Shown: positions 1 through 11,400 of the stretch, one piece after another
How the letters are laid out: every line of letters starts with the position of its first letter
How positions within the stretch are numbered: position 1 is the first letter of the stretch
Assembly (NCBI GenBank): GCA_021307315.1
Contig: JAJSPD010000001.1
Coordinates: 1,054,001 to 1,118,000 of the forward strand
Length of the DNA stretch: 64,000 nucleotides
Direction: 5' to 3'
Source: Bisporella sp. PMI_857
Lineage: Eukaryota > Ascomycota > Leotiomycetes > Helotiales > Helotiaceae
The notes under the pieces: generated by a model
Told to the model about the DNA's origin: nothing
The model's database searches: none
The model's input: only the letters and a program-made list of their open reading frames with translations
Made by a program: the position numbers and the translations under genes

Positions 1-607
1 TTCCAAATACGGGCGCCTATAACAGCTGTTTGTAAGATCTCTAATACAAGGATTCTAAACTAGGGAGGAAAGGCGTAGCTAATGCTTGTAGCGCCTTATA
101 TATATATATGATATCACGTGACCAGGACCCTGCCTTCAACTAACCGAACCGATGAAATGTCTCGTAGGTGGCGCGGCTTAGAAAGTCACGTAACTAAGTC
201 CGCGACACCGATAGTATAGCTAGGAAAGGCGCTAAGAATTTTTGTGACTTCCAAGTGGAAAATAAGCCGTTGCTATAATAATGTCAGGCGCTGGGCTGTC
301 ACGTGCTAAGGGGCAATAAAGGGGTTCGGTAAAAGCCTTCGGTTTCGGCAGGTAAAGGGTACAAGGGGTATAAGTAGGAGGTTATCAATAGGAGTTGATT
401 TGTGCCACACCACTCCAGAACCTTACAGTGACCAAGTAGCCAAAGCTACAATTAAATGGCCAAGCTACGTAAATAAATTAAAAATTAAAAAAAGTAAAAC
501 GCAGCGAGAATTTAATGGGTCTAATCGAAGTTGGAAATCGCGGTAGTACAAAATAATCCCCCCTTATAAAAGAAAAATATAAATTTCCCATCTCAAAAGA
601 TTTACTT
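1..607. other. AT-rich non-coding DNA
   Basis: No coding frame of convincing length or composition is present. The stretch is AT-rich, with a short TA run near 98-110 followed by an E-box-like CACGTG at about 115, and a second CACGTG at about 300. It lies downstream (3') of the minus-strand WD40 relic. I see no RNA gene in it. Confidence 0.5.
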
Positions 608-1800
608 CTAAGATTTCTTGGCTACCTTAACCATAGCATCTATATACCAGCTCTCAACTTTAAACTTATATTCAACAGCCACGCGGCTCAAATACTCTAT
701 AGGAATGGCAGACCTTGACAATACCACAGCCTTATTATCAAGGCTCTTCAGATAGCATACCCATCCGAATACGGGAACTTTCAAAAGCGGTTGTTCATCG
801 TTGCGCTCCAAGTCCCATATCTGAAGAGAGTCCTCCGTGTCAAACCCAGGAGTCACGATAGTATTCCCATCTCTAGTCTAGATGGCTTGCGCATAACTTA
901 TGCTAGAAACTGGAACACTTTGCTCAAAGGCCCATGTCGCTCGATTCCAGATGTAAAACAGTCCCCTCTCGGATATGGCGACAAGATTACCTCGCGTGAA
1001 AATAAGTCTCGGATGACTCTCCGGCCGTATCTTGTCAAAAGTGGCGATGGATGAACTATGCCAATTAGTACGCTTAGGAATTCACAGACTCTCTTTTTTC
1101 CGCGGACTCACTTATCTTTAAGACTCCACATTCTAATCAGCTTGCAGGCATTGGAAGTTGCCATCCTGCCATCCTGCCATCCTGGTCAAACTGAGCTTCT
1201 ATGACCCCAGTTCGAGTGCCCTTGGAGGGTATGCAGGTAAGTCCCCGTGATCGTACTTGAAAATCTGAAGGATGGTCAGCACTTGAGGCTAAATGTGAGA
1301 TAGTTCAATCAGTACTTCTGGAATGTAATATGTGATACCGTTTCCGCCACTCCATTGAGCAACCGTCTACATGGCTGCCCCAAGCAGGAATCGCTTATTG
1401 AATGGTCCCGTCTTCAATACCGGGCCTGAGTTTTCCGTCGTGAATTGTGAAGGCAAGAGCGATGCTTGTGTAGGCTGGCAGTATCTTGCTGGGAGCGGAA
1501 TATTTGGAGTCAAGATCCCAGATCATAATCTTGCCGTGGTGAGTCCCTGCTACTAACAATTTGGCATCCTCTCTGAATACGAGCAGGGACCATGTATGGT
1601 TGTCCCCATCGAGGGCTGTAAGCATTCGTTCCCCCTCTCTTTCACTTTATGTTGGCTAGTTATATCTCGGAATGGATGGGTCTTGCATGTTTACTTCTGG
1701 CTTAGATCGAAAACTTGAATGCCTAACACATGCGACTCCCTCCATTAGTATATAGCGATATGAATGTTCTTCCGGCATTGGTGCTGGTGGCTACTTTACC
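608..1800 (-). pseudogene. Decayed WD40-repeat protein gene
   Basis: Several WD40-like blades can be read on the minus strand, but not in one open frame. At about 1395-1625 a frame reads LVAGTHHGKIMIWDLDSKY. At about 1110-1160 a short blade ends LIRMWSLKDK. From about 1054 down to 608 one frame reads through LVAISERGLFYIWN and DSLQIWDLE but is broken by an in-frame TAG at 878-880. A further fragment near 1700-1800 reads ISLYTNGG and then, after a frame change, GIQVFDLSQK. The pieces keep blade order and spacing but are separated by stops, frame changes and an 8-bp tandem expansion. In filamentous fungi such blades often form the C-terminus of NACHT/NLR-like or other WD40 scaffold proteins. 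No NTPase or effector domain is visible here, so the parent type is unknown. Some interruptions could be introns, but no convincing splice set restores the gene. Confidence 0.6.
1161..1184. repeat. 8-bp tandem repeat (CCATCCTG x3)
   Basis: Three perfect copies of CCATCCTG sit inside a WD40 blade of the relic. On the minus strand this is GATGGCAG-type duplication and shifts the blade's reading frame, which fits replication slippage in a gene no longer under selection. Confidence 0.8.
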
Positions 1801-2749
1801 GGTCTCAATTTTATGACCCAATTCTCCTAAGTGATTGAGGACTAAGGTGCCACGTCTCTGCTGGGCACCACGATATAAGAGGGTGTAACATGGAGACCAG
1901 AGACGAGATTGAGATCAGACGAGAAGGTTGAAATTGTTCCATTGCTGATATTATTGTGAAGATAAAGAGTGTTTGAATAATAAGACTTCGAGGGACTCTC
2001 AGGTATTATAACTTAAATAAAGCGGTGATGACAGGGGGGCGGGGGATTCTCAGTGAGATTTTCTCGGGCATTCCATTGGATCCTTATAGTCAGCCGAAAA
2101 TAGATGTTGGTTGGAAATGCCCATTTATTTAAAACTCAGTTATTAGGTCTGTGGCTTTTGAGAGGCTACCTAGAAATAACGGTGTCCCTGTTTCGAATTG
2201 GTGGTTTGGTGTATGAACTTGTAGACAAGCGTAGATTCAGCGTGGTGTAACAGGATGTTTGTTGGGACTGTTGGTATCCTGCGCACATAAAGACTTTCTA
2301 CTGCTGGCGGCTGAATGGCAGGATCCAACTTACGTCTCTTGTTGCATTATTAAAAGGATTTTTTTTTTTGCTGCTTGTTTAATAGTCCACGATATCCATC
2401 TTCGACATCACACGGGTTAGCCATTTGCAACGGTGTATCGGTCCAAAAACCTGCCAGGTGAAGCTTCAAAGAGACGACTATGAACACTAAAGGGGATCAA
2501 TGCCTTCAAAACTGTTGAAATATGAACCCTCACAGTAAGACTAAGCTGCATAAGTCTAAAAATATAGCTGAAACAGCCGGCTCAGCACACTATATAAATA
2601 TCTGCATAGGTATATATCTATGCATTGTATAAACAATACGAAAAGCCAAAAGGTAAAATCAATACAAGTGGTATACCGGCTCCAAACACCATGCAATAAA
2701 CCCATACGATCAAAAAAGCCTCTTATTTCATAACTTTATCTCTACCGTA
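1801..2749. other. Intergenic, nothing recognised
   Basis: No supported gene is seen. It contains a poly-T run near 2359-2368 and otherwise low-complexity AT-rich DNA. The right end probably holds the 3' UTR of the minus-strand membrane-protein gene. Confidence 0.4.
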
Positions 2750-4040
2750 TTATGTTCGACGTATCGATGCATTCGAGTTGGCTCGTCCATGATAAACATA
2801 TGCTAGAAAACTATTAGCGAGATTCGGCCATCAATACGGAGAACTTACGCTGGCCTTTCGGTAATCCTGCCAACGTATTCTGTTCGTTCATACTTCGCTC
2901 TATCATATCAGTAAATGTCGTTTGCCGCTCCTCCCTTTTCTTCCCATTCAAATTCAAAGGTTGCACAGGCGTCAAATACGTATGCTGACCTGGCGGTATC
3001 CTCTCCCTCGACGCACTTGCTGTGTCATTATCCACGAAAATATTGATATCCTCATAGCTCGGCTGCCTCTGCATCGGCGGAGTGCGCGGCGGTCCACTAG
3101 CATCGCTGCGACCACGACTTGAGAGACTGCGTCCGTTCTGGCTCATCGTTGGGATGACTGGTGTGCGCGAGCTTCCCATTGTGCTATTGCTTTTCCGGAA
3201 TAAGCTCTTGACACGCTGTACAGTGCCTGGCGGAGATCCTGCCGCGGTTGTAGAGGGCGTGGTGGGGGGTTTGCGCAGGAAATCTGTGCGGTTATTGTAA
3301 TCGGGGACAGGCTGTGGGTCGGAGATGTTGCCGAAGGAGGAATTTGACTCTCGTCGAGCTGCGCGACGCCTACGAGCTCTAAGCAAGCAGACGCTGGCAA
3401 CGGTTAGGAGGATTCCGGCTAGAAGTCCGGAGAAGAAGCCCACGAGGATTGCGCCTGCTGGGAACTTGTCGCAGGAAGCAGAAACTGGTAGGGGAGTTGA
3501 GGAAGATGTTCCTGAGCTCTGGCTTGCAGGTGTGGTGCTTGCCTGACTAGTCGCTGAGGCTGTAGCACGGGAGGTCGAAGGGGAAGATGAAGGTTTTGAT
3601 GTGGGTGAAACGCTAGAGGATGAAGCTGCCGGTGCTTGTGACTGATCTGAATCCCTCACGCAGTTATTTTCCCCATTACAACTATATCCGAAAGGACAAC
3701 AGGCACCCCCACACTTTGCCATCGTTCCTGTAAGCGCTGTCGTTTTGACCACAGCTCCAGGAAACTGTGCTGCGTTCTGCTCGGTGACATTGCATGAAAT
3801 GGGCTGTATCGTTACGCAAGATATTCCTTCTGGACAGCATAGTAACGTCGTATTCGCGGCAAGCAGTATGCAGCTTTGACCTGAACCGCAACAGAAATTG
3901 GACGGTAACCCAGCTTGAGAACATTGTGATAATCCGACCGCGGCGCAAGTTGACTGCCTCTCGAAAATTTTGCGTGAAGCTGCGCTTGCTGTTGCGACCA
4001 CTCCAAGAAGGAAATATGTCGATTGTTTCAGCGCCTTCAT
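2750..4040 (-). CDS. Secreted-domain single-pass membrane protein, cysteine-rich ectodomain
   Basis: The ATG at 4038-4040 opens a signal peptide (MKALKQSTYFLLGVVATASA). Next comes a Cys-rich ectodomain of about 110 residues with two CC-containing clusters (NFCCGSGQSC and GGACCPFGYSC), then a Ser/Thr-rich stalk of about 60 residues. One membrane segment (AILVGFFSGLLAGILLTVAS) is followed by an Arg-rich stop-transfer (LLRARRRRAARR). The cytosolic tail is about 190 residues, basic and disordered. This is the architecture of fungal surface sensor/WSC- or Mid2-like proteins, but I recognise no named family and assign no ligand. I infer a last intron at 2803-2848 (GTAAGT donor, GCTAATA branch, TCTAG acceptor), which gives 414 aa ending ASIRRT. 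If it is retained, the frame stops near 2814 after 408 aa. Both ends are open, so RNA data must decide. Existence of the gene is well supported; the C-terminus is less certain. Confidence 0.8.
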
Positions 4041-6018
4041 ACTGAAGCTCGCTTCTTAGCTGTTTTGAAACTGTCCGAATCCTTCTACTTTAAAAAGATA
4101 AAATTTGGTGACAATAGATATATTGAGGAAATTTAGGCATGAAATATGACACAGTGAAAACAGATTAGATACAAGCAATCTTGAGCAAAGGTAATGACTA
4201 GAAGACTTGGATATATGGATAATCACCGCGACAAAGAAACATTAATAGTCAAACGAAACAAACAAAAGTTTCGAGTCCCCGAAGACTGAGGCGGCGATAA
4301 ACCCAGTCATATTCATAGCACTCGAAGATGCTTCTTTGTTCCTTACCTTTCGTCATGGTCTAGCACAGTGTAGCAATGGCAGTCTTTGAGCGCTGTCTTC
4401 GAATTACCTCGCATGTCCAGAATAGCTACCGCCAGCGGCTCCAGGGGCCAACATAACCATAGGCTTTGGGTTCATGAACAGGTCTAGCTGTGGCAGTGCT
4501 GTCTCTTGACGACGATGAATTTGGGAATCCAGAGGTTGTGAAGCGCTGGGAGCTGAACCGGAGACAAGTAGTTGGGAAACATGAAACCCCGGCGAAGAAG
4601 AGCCGATTGGCTCTCGTCAATTTGCCGCCAGCTTGACGCGCGATTGGGCCTCTAAATAAAATGAGGCGACGCTAAAGATCTGAGATCATGTGAGTCAATG
4701 ATTCTCTACGCGGACGGTCTACACGGGAAGTCAAGCAATGCCCATCGTGAACGAATTGCTGCCCGAATTTCGCCTTCCATGCTGGTTGGATTCGTAGACC
4801 AGGGGACATACGATTGTCGGTGAGGCCACCACATTCGCCCGCCCGAGAGAACGGTGAGAAAGGGTCACAGGGCTGGTTATCACATGAGCCCGAACCCGCC
4901 TTATCTTCCCAGCCACCGCTATTTCAACTTTCATCATGACTCCCATCGAGTGGATCCTGGCCGATGATGCCCACAAGTTGTCGCAAGATCAGCTATTCTA
5001 GCTCCCCAATCCCCTGTATCCCAGACCACCAAGGAAAAGCTGGCCATATTTTGTTGCATGTCGAAAAACGGCCGCGGGCCGCTTTTCGCCGCAAGGAAGC
5101 CCTACTCCCGGCGCGGAAAAGTGGTACGAAATGTCCAAGAGTCATGCCAACGACGATAAGTGTGTGGCGACGATGATAAAAAAGGTAAAAAAGATTACTG
5201 ATGATCCGGCGACTGCTACCGTTAGTGTCCGTTGCTCTCCGATGCGATGCGCAACAAAGAAAGAAGGCATGTAGCTGTATGGGTGTGAGGTTGTGGAATG
5301 GTAATTGAAGTGTAATTCTCGGAAGGATTAGAATCTTAAAATCAGGATATCGAACATCACAACAAAAGCTTCATAGACAGAACAAATGATTTTGATAATT
5401 TTAATTGTTTCTATCAGGCCAGCCAAACCGTGCTTGCACACAAGATGGCCAGCTTGATGATCCCTAATTATTCTAAACGGTCCTCTCGGGAGGGAGCAGC
5501 GCTCAACCTTCCTCATCCCTTCATGACGCCTCTCTTCTCAGAATCCTCGAGACGCCTTTTCCCTTCCATAGAACGTATCGTGTGCTAGACACCAGCCTTT
5601 TTGGCCCTTCTAGGTACCACGCTCATAAATGCCCAATCCTTCCATGCTATCCCTCCTATTCCATTCCAAAACGCCAAACCCGGGGTATGTGCCAGACGCT
5701 TGCTCCCAATTATCGCGTCAATGTTGAACAAAGGAAATCCAATATTTATCATCATCTGATGAAATCGTCCCATTTCCTCTCATGTTTTCGGATCCAGTGA
5801 TCCCAATTCCCTCATTAAGTATCGTTCCGTAAAAACCAAATGCTCCCAAACCCAATGCTTTGCAGCAACCTTTATATAATTCCCATTTCTTGAATCGATA
5901 GTCTCTTGGACACTGTCGTGGGCGCTCGACGTCCTTGGAGAAGTGAAGGTCATGCATATGGCGCATGACAGATGAAGTTTGGAACCTTTAAACCAGTCAA
6001 AGGCTGCCAGCTAGAACT
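4041..6018. other. Intergenic, no supported gene
   Basis: Only short overlapping frames are present. A minus-strand frame at about 4426-4620 has a mitochondrial-presequence look but opens with TTG, lacks an in-frame ATG and has no resolvable upstream exon. A plus-strand ATG at 4936 opens a 21-codon frame (MTPIEWILADDAHK...) that stops at once. The left part includes the promoter of the membrane-protein gene and the right part the 3' side of the transcription factor. Confidence 0.4.
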
Positions 6019-8149
6019 CTAGATCAACAAGAAATCCCAACCCTTCATCTGCATCACATCTCGCCAGGAAATGTAATGCGCTTCACCTCCGCCAGGACTA
6101 AATTGCCCATCGACATGACTCCAAACCTCCTTCAACAGACAGGCAACGCGACCAAAGCTACCAACATCCGCGAGATCCCCGAGACCCATCAAGCGCTCAT
6201 TGAAGAAGGTGCGGAATGAGGAGCCGGCGGTGCTGACCGATCCACCGATGAGGTATACCCACACGAGACTTCGGTCGTATCCGTGGGGACCCGAGGGGAT
6301 GAACTCAAGAACTTGAGTAAGCTTCTCCACGAGACCGACACAGCTAGCTTGGCTAGGAGTGAAACCCGGAACGAGACTGCAGAGATAGATCCGAGCAGCC
6401 AAACGGAAAGCAGCTGTCATGTTTTTGCTCAATTGCTTTGGGCTGAGAACACCGTTGACATTGAATGGTATCTTTGGTCCAGCTTCGCCCATCTCAGTCA
6501 AACCAATTTGATCACCAAGAGCATGAACATGTTGGCATAGCTGGATGTCGTCCATTCCATCCTTCTTCAGGGCTTCTAAGCAAGCAATCTCGGAGATTAG
6601 GTACATGACGCGGTCGTCACATCCCATCAACTCGCGAAGTCCAAGAGAGGAATTGGTGGTGGAAAGGTGCTTCTCGCGGTAGGTGTGAGCAAAGGTTGGA
6701 GCACGACCTTGGATAGTAGAACCAAGAATATCGATCCATGATGTGAGCGTCATGTTAAAGTACTTGAGATCATGTGATTCTGTAACCAATCGACTCAGCT
6801 CAAGCTTCTGGACAAGCGATATCGCAGCTTGGAAATGCTGGTGCCACGGAATATCGGGAAGAGAATCATCAAATCGACCAACAGAGCACTGAAAGAATAT
6901 CATGCCCAAAGTCGCCTCTAATATGGCCAAGTGGTCGGTATCGCGATTGAGCGCTTCGCAAAGTTCAGAAATTGTAGCATATCGGTGGCGCATGATATCG
7001 TTGTCGATGTGATCTCCTTCAATGTTCATGGTGGCTTTGAAGTGTTGTGCTGAGATGCTCAAACAACAGTGCAGGTAGCATTTGTTGCTTTGGAGTGCGG
7101 GGAGAACATAGTCGGTTCTCGCAGATCCATGTTGGTTTGTCTCGAGAATTGGGAAAACCGTTGGCAGTACATCCGAGATAAAATGATCAAGGAGCCTCTG
7201 GTCGCCCTCGTCAAGCTCAATTGCAACTTGACGAACGGACGCAGGCGGACCGTGCGAAAAATCAAACAAGTTCATGTTCAAAGACTCTTCTGCCAAAGAC
7301 TCTCTCCTCTCGGTGTAGCATTCTTCCCAAGTGTTGTCGACTGGGAAAGAAGGAAGCATCGCCTCGGGTGGTGGTGGTGGGTGGAATGTGCTGAATGTCG
7401 AGATTGTCGATTCGCGGCGAGTTGGGACATCATTTACAAACATTTGTCTTTCTGTCTTAACATCGATTTCGTATGGTGAGAATTCCTGATACATTGGAGC
7501 ATATTGTGAGTGGGACGAATGCATTTGCGCATTGTATGCGGTGTAGTCTGCAATAGCTGGACCATTGAAATCATATAGTGATAAATGAGAGTCGATTGAA
7601 GCCGATCGCGTCCGATCAAGTGAATCGGAGAATGTTGCGGATGTTGGCAACGAGTGCGAAAGCCCTGGCGGAGTGTCTGGACCAGGCGTCATGACTTGGG
7701 CGTTGTTGGTTGTATTTGAGCTCTTCTCGGAAAGCTTCTTCCTCTTGATGATCATCTTGATATTGTCTTTTTGATGGCGGCGCTGATCATTGTTGCTCCA
7801 CCACATTGGCCTCTTGTATTCACATCGAAGACCGAGGTGTTTGCAAGCAGTACAGCACGGTGAACCTTCGTCGCACTTCTTTCTTCGTAATCTGCATGTG
7901 TAGCAACCTTTGGAAGTTGAAGTCAGTAAGCGACTCCTAAGTGAAGCGAGGCAAGCCTAGACGAGGATTGTCTCAGGGAGAGAGATAGAACATACCTGTT
8001 CGTGACCGTCTGTGCATTTGCATCTTTCCTTTTGTAGCACCAGCATTGTTGGCATTGTTCGCCTTGGAGGCCGATTTGGGCTTTGACTGAGAAACAGCCA
8101 TTGCGTTTGGTCTGCTCAATAACTGAGGATGGGGGGGTTGTGTTGACAT
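6019..8149 (-). CDS. Zn2Cys6 fungal transcription factor
   Basis: Two exons (8149-7996 and 7907-6019) join across an 88-bp GT-AG intron to give 680 aa. The intron lies just before the zinc cluster, so the domain appears only after splicing: CYTCRLRRKKC followed by DEGSPCCTACKHLGLRC, spaced C-x2-C-x6-C-x6-C-x2-C-x6-C, the canonical Gal4-type binuclear cluster at about residues 53-80. A basic stretch (IIKRKKLSEK) follows. The rest is a Ser/Pro-rich linker and a long helical middle-homology-like region resembling the Fungal_trans_2 (PF11951) class of regulators. I chose the ATG at 8149 (MSTQPPHPQ). An in-frame ATG at 8101 is an alternative. It is a nuclear DNA-binding regulator; target genes cannot be inferred because no metabolic cluster lies beside it. 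A very long gene-free region lies upstream. Confidence 0.88.
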
Positions 8150-8452
8150 TTGTACCTGGCGGGCAAATAGTGGAGACAAGGTAACTCGGGACTTGGGTGA
8201 CTTTCGAGTTGAGGCGGACGGGGGGGCGAGGGGGGTGCGGAGGTGAGTAATTGGCGAGACCAGGGGAGCGATTAAATTATTAATGAGTGACAGGTCAAAG
8301 CAAGTCCAGCTTGCCTGATCAATACTGTGAGAGTCGACAAGGAGGAAATGCTGAATAGCGAGGACGGGGGGAGGGCGGACGGAGGAGCACACTGATGACC
8401 TTCAACACTCGTAGCGTCTATAATGATAAATGAAGGTCATGATGGGGTGGAC

Positions 8453-8459
8453 TATATAA
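8453..8459 (-). promoter_or_regulatory. Possible TATA box of the Zn2Cys6 gene
   Basis: On the minus strand the stretch reads CTTATATAGT, about 300 bp upstream of the chosen ATG. Its position suits a TATA element with a leader of about 250 nt. AT-rich matches are common here, so it is only suggestive. Confidence 0.3.
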
Positions 8460-11400
8460 GAAGAGAATTCGAGATGCACAAGAGACTGGATGTTCTATTC
8501 TTGGATATCGAATGAGCAGAAGCTATTCCGGCCCAGATTCGCGCCTATGAAAGGGCATGTACACGTGCGGCTAGGCGTTCTGTACATACAGTAGGCTGGG
8601 TGAACTAAGCCGGGTAAGGTTCATACTGTATAATAGACGGTACAGGGACGGTATGGGCCATGGGCCAGGATAGGGTTGGACATGACATGGAACCAGGGTG
8701 TTTTGCAGGTGATGCGACTCTACTTGGGTAGTATGCATGATAGTGGAGTCGCGTCCTTCAAGGATGAGATCCACCGAGTGAAGCATAGACGCTGGTTGGA
8801 TCTCAATTAGGGAACCTTGACCAACAAGCCCAGCAGTCCAAGGCAGGTAGTGGTTTTGGGGGGGGGAAAGGAAGGAAAAATCGAATAGGGAAGGGGGGAG
8901 GTGATACCATATGTGGCTGTCCAGTCAGAGAAGGAGATACCGGAGGTGGGGTTCTATTTTAACGAGGAGGCGCATGCAACCTTTTTTGCCCAACCGCCGG
9001 CTGAACCCTCCTTTTGATTGGTGGTCGACACTTTCGCTATGGACAACTACGCAGAGATTGGGGGACCTCCCAGACCGGTACATGATGAACAAAAATATCA
9101 GTTCTCTACTTGGAGAATAGAGTACTACGCTGTGGAATAGGCAGGTAAAATACCACCATAGCGACCATGCCAGCACAGGAGGAGTGAGGTGAAATTAGAG
9201 TTACTCGCATCAAAAAGCAGCTCGAGTGCTCTGCTGGACTGTGCTGTAAATGCACTCACAGACATAACAACACAACACAGACACTCGCCATGAAGATCAT
9301 TACTGGGCCAAGAATCGCCATCGAAAGTGCAACCGTTTGCCCATGTTTCTTGGACAATATCTGGCCCCATGTTGAATTTTCCCTACGGCAGGGGGTTGCT
9401 GGTTCTCGCTCCCCAGCTTTTGGTCTATGCTTTTCGGCAGCATGCATTCAGTATCTACAATACCGAAGCGATCCTTGCTCTCCGCCCATCGCATTCTCTC
9501 ACAGACCCTTTTCGTTGTAACGGCCTTCTCGGATCCAGCTCAGAAGCCTCCTTGGGAGCTTTCACCCGCATCATCCTGCTATGCTGGCATTACAATATCG
9601 ACAATTAAAATTGTGCTCTGTTCAGCACGGTCGGGGTGCGGCCAACTCTGGCCCCCTCATTAATGACGATCAGCCGTCTGAAGGTTTCTTTGGCAAAACT
9701 TTGTTGACCAAACTAGGATAAGGATGGGGTGAACCAACCACCACCCTTCCACCACGTTCTTCGTAAGACACATAGGGGAACTCGCCCGTGGTGATAGTTC
9801 TAGTCCTTCTCCCACTTGGAGAAACCCGGAATTGCGCTGAGGAATGAGAGGTCGAACTGGCTGCTTGGCACCTCTCAAGACTTGATGAATGATATTGTTA
9901 ATAAAGCCGAAGCTAGCTAGCGGTGAGGGCCAGTTCGTCATTCATTCTCCAACGAGTTTTCCGAATGTTCCCTTTCATGACCTCGAATTTCCCCAATCCT
10001 CGAATCGTGTCGCTCAAAACGGCGGTCAAGCGAAGATTGGCTGGAGAGATGGGCCAGTCATGCTGGGCAGCGATGGGCTTGCGTGGTTACACGGCTGGGG
10101 AGGGGACGGGAGTGTGGTTGAGATAGTAAGACAAGGGGCGTAAAAGCCATGACTCTTGGAAGGAGAAAGGAAAATAGGAAAATCTCCCGATAGAGGACCA
10201 GTCGATGGAGTCGAAAGGAGCAGGTGGCAGGAAAAGGAAGACATGGGATGAGTCCGCTAAATCGCGTGATGTGGTGTCGAGTGGTTGAGAGCGATTTGCC
10301 GTTTGGTGGTGTTGTTGCATTAGCGTAGAGTTTCATGCACGACGGTGCCATTTCATGCTTCGGGGGGAGTGCTTGATACATGCTAGTGGGCTGCTCCACT
10401 TTTTGAACCCTGCACTGCGTCGACCCGTGCCTCTTTCCCCTGTTAGCCGCATCTTTATCATCATTACTTTTGATAAGACCAAGAGCTCCATTTATTCTCT
10501 ACTGTAGTATACACCGCAAGTGGAGGATCATAGTACGATCCTCTTTCCCTTCATGCCGTCATATGATACCGTGCATTGACTACTCCGCGGCTTAGATGAA
10601 GTGACGAAATGAGCTCATATTATACAGCTGAAATCGAAACGAACATTTGAGGAAAGGCTATGGGAAGGGAGAGAAAAGCCCTACAGTTCAGGTCGACAAG
10701 TACTTTACTCGTAAAAACAATCATTAAGCGAATGCAGAAGGATACCCTCCACTCCTTCGTCCCCATCATGGGTCCGCACACACCACATCATCCCCCATGC
10801 TCGTACCACCCCAGCGTCAACGACGCATGGACCAGTTTCTTTTTAAAGACGCATAATTGTCCTGAATCAGGGTGTTAGCCGTCAATAGTTTGAAATGCAG
10901 GTAATTTGGTCACAAACAATTAAGCGCCAGCGACCTAAACCCTCCTAATCGGGCGTAGAGAAAGGATGCAAATTAATCACATTTCATCACATTAAGCGCC
11001 GTTGCAGTTCTATTTTGGGGGCAATTATCTAACAATCTTGGACGTCTTAGCTAAGAAATGGTAGCTAATTTTGTCACCTTGCTGGCCTTCTGTTCTATTG
11101 CTTCCACGGAACGCCATCTTACGAAAGCCCGTCATTCATAGCTTTGCGATCGCTTCCTCCCGGCGCATCCCCTAAATGAAGCCACAGGACAGTAGTTCGT
11201 GGTGAATTCCCACCACCCCTCCCCACACGGCCCGGTCTGATGCCAAGAATATTGCTTACGCATTGCTTAGCTATCAATCCCACTTTGCAAGTTTTGGCGA
11301 GAAGGTGGGAATATGCTTCTGTTTTGGGCGATTTTTTTCCCTTCTTTTTTTGTGAATGAGGCAGGCCATTATGATCGGCGAAGTGGTTCGTGATGCGACT

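Noticed and set aside
4426..4620. Minus-strand 64-codon frame resembling a mitochondrial presequence protein
   Set aside because: It opens with TTG, the frame upstream has no ATG, and no exon with good splice sites joins it.
4936..5260. Possible small plus-strand gene beginning MTPIEWILADDAHK
   Set aside because: It stops after 21 codons. Three different frames follow, and I could not choose a splice that gives a recognisable protein.
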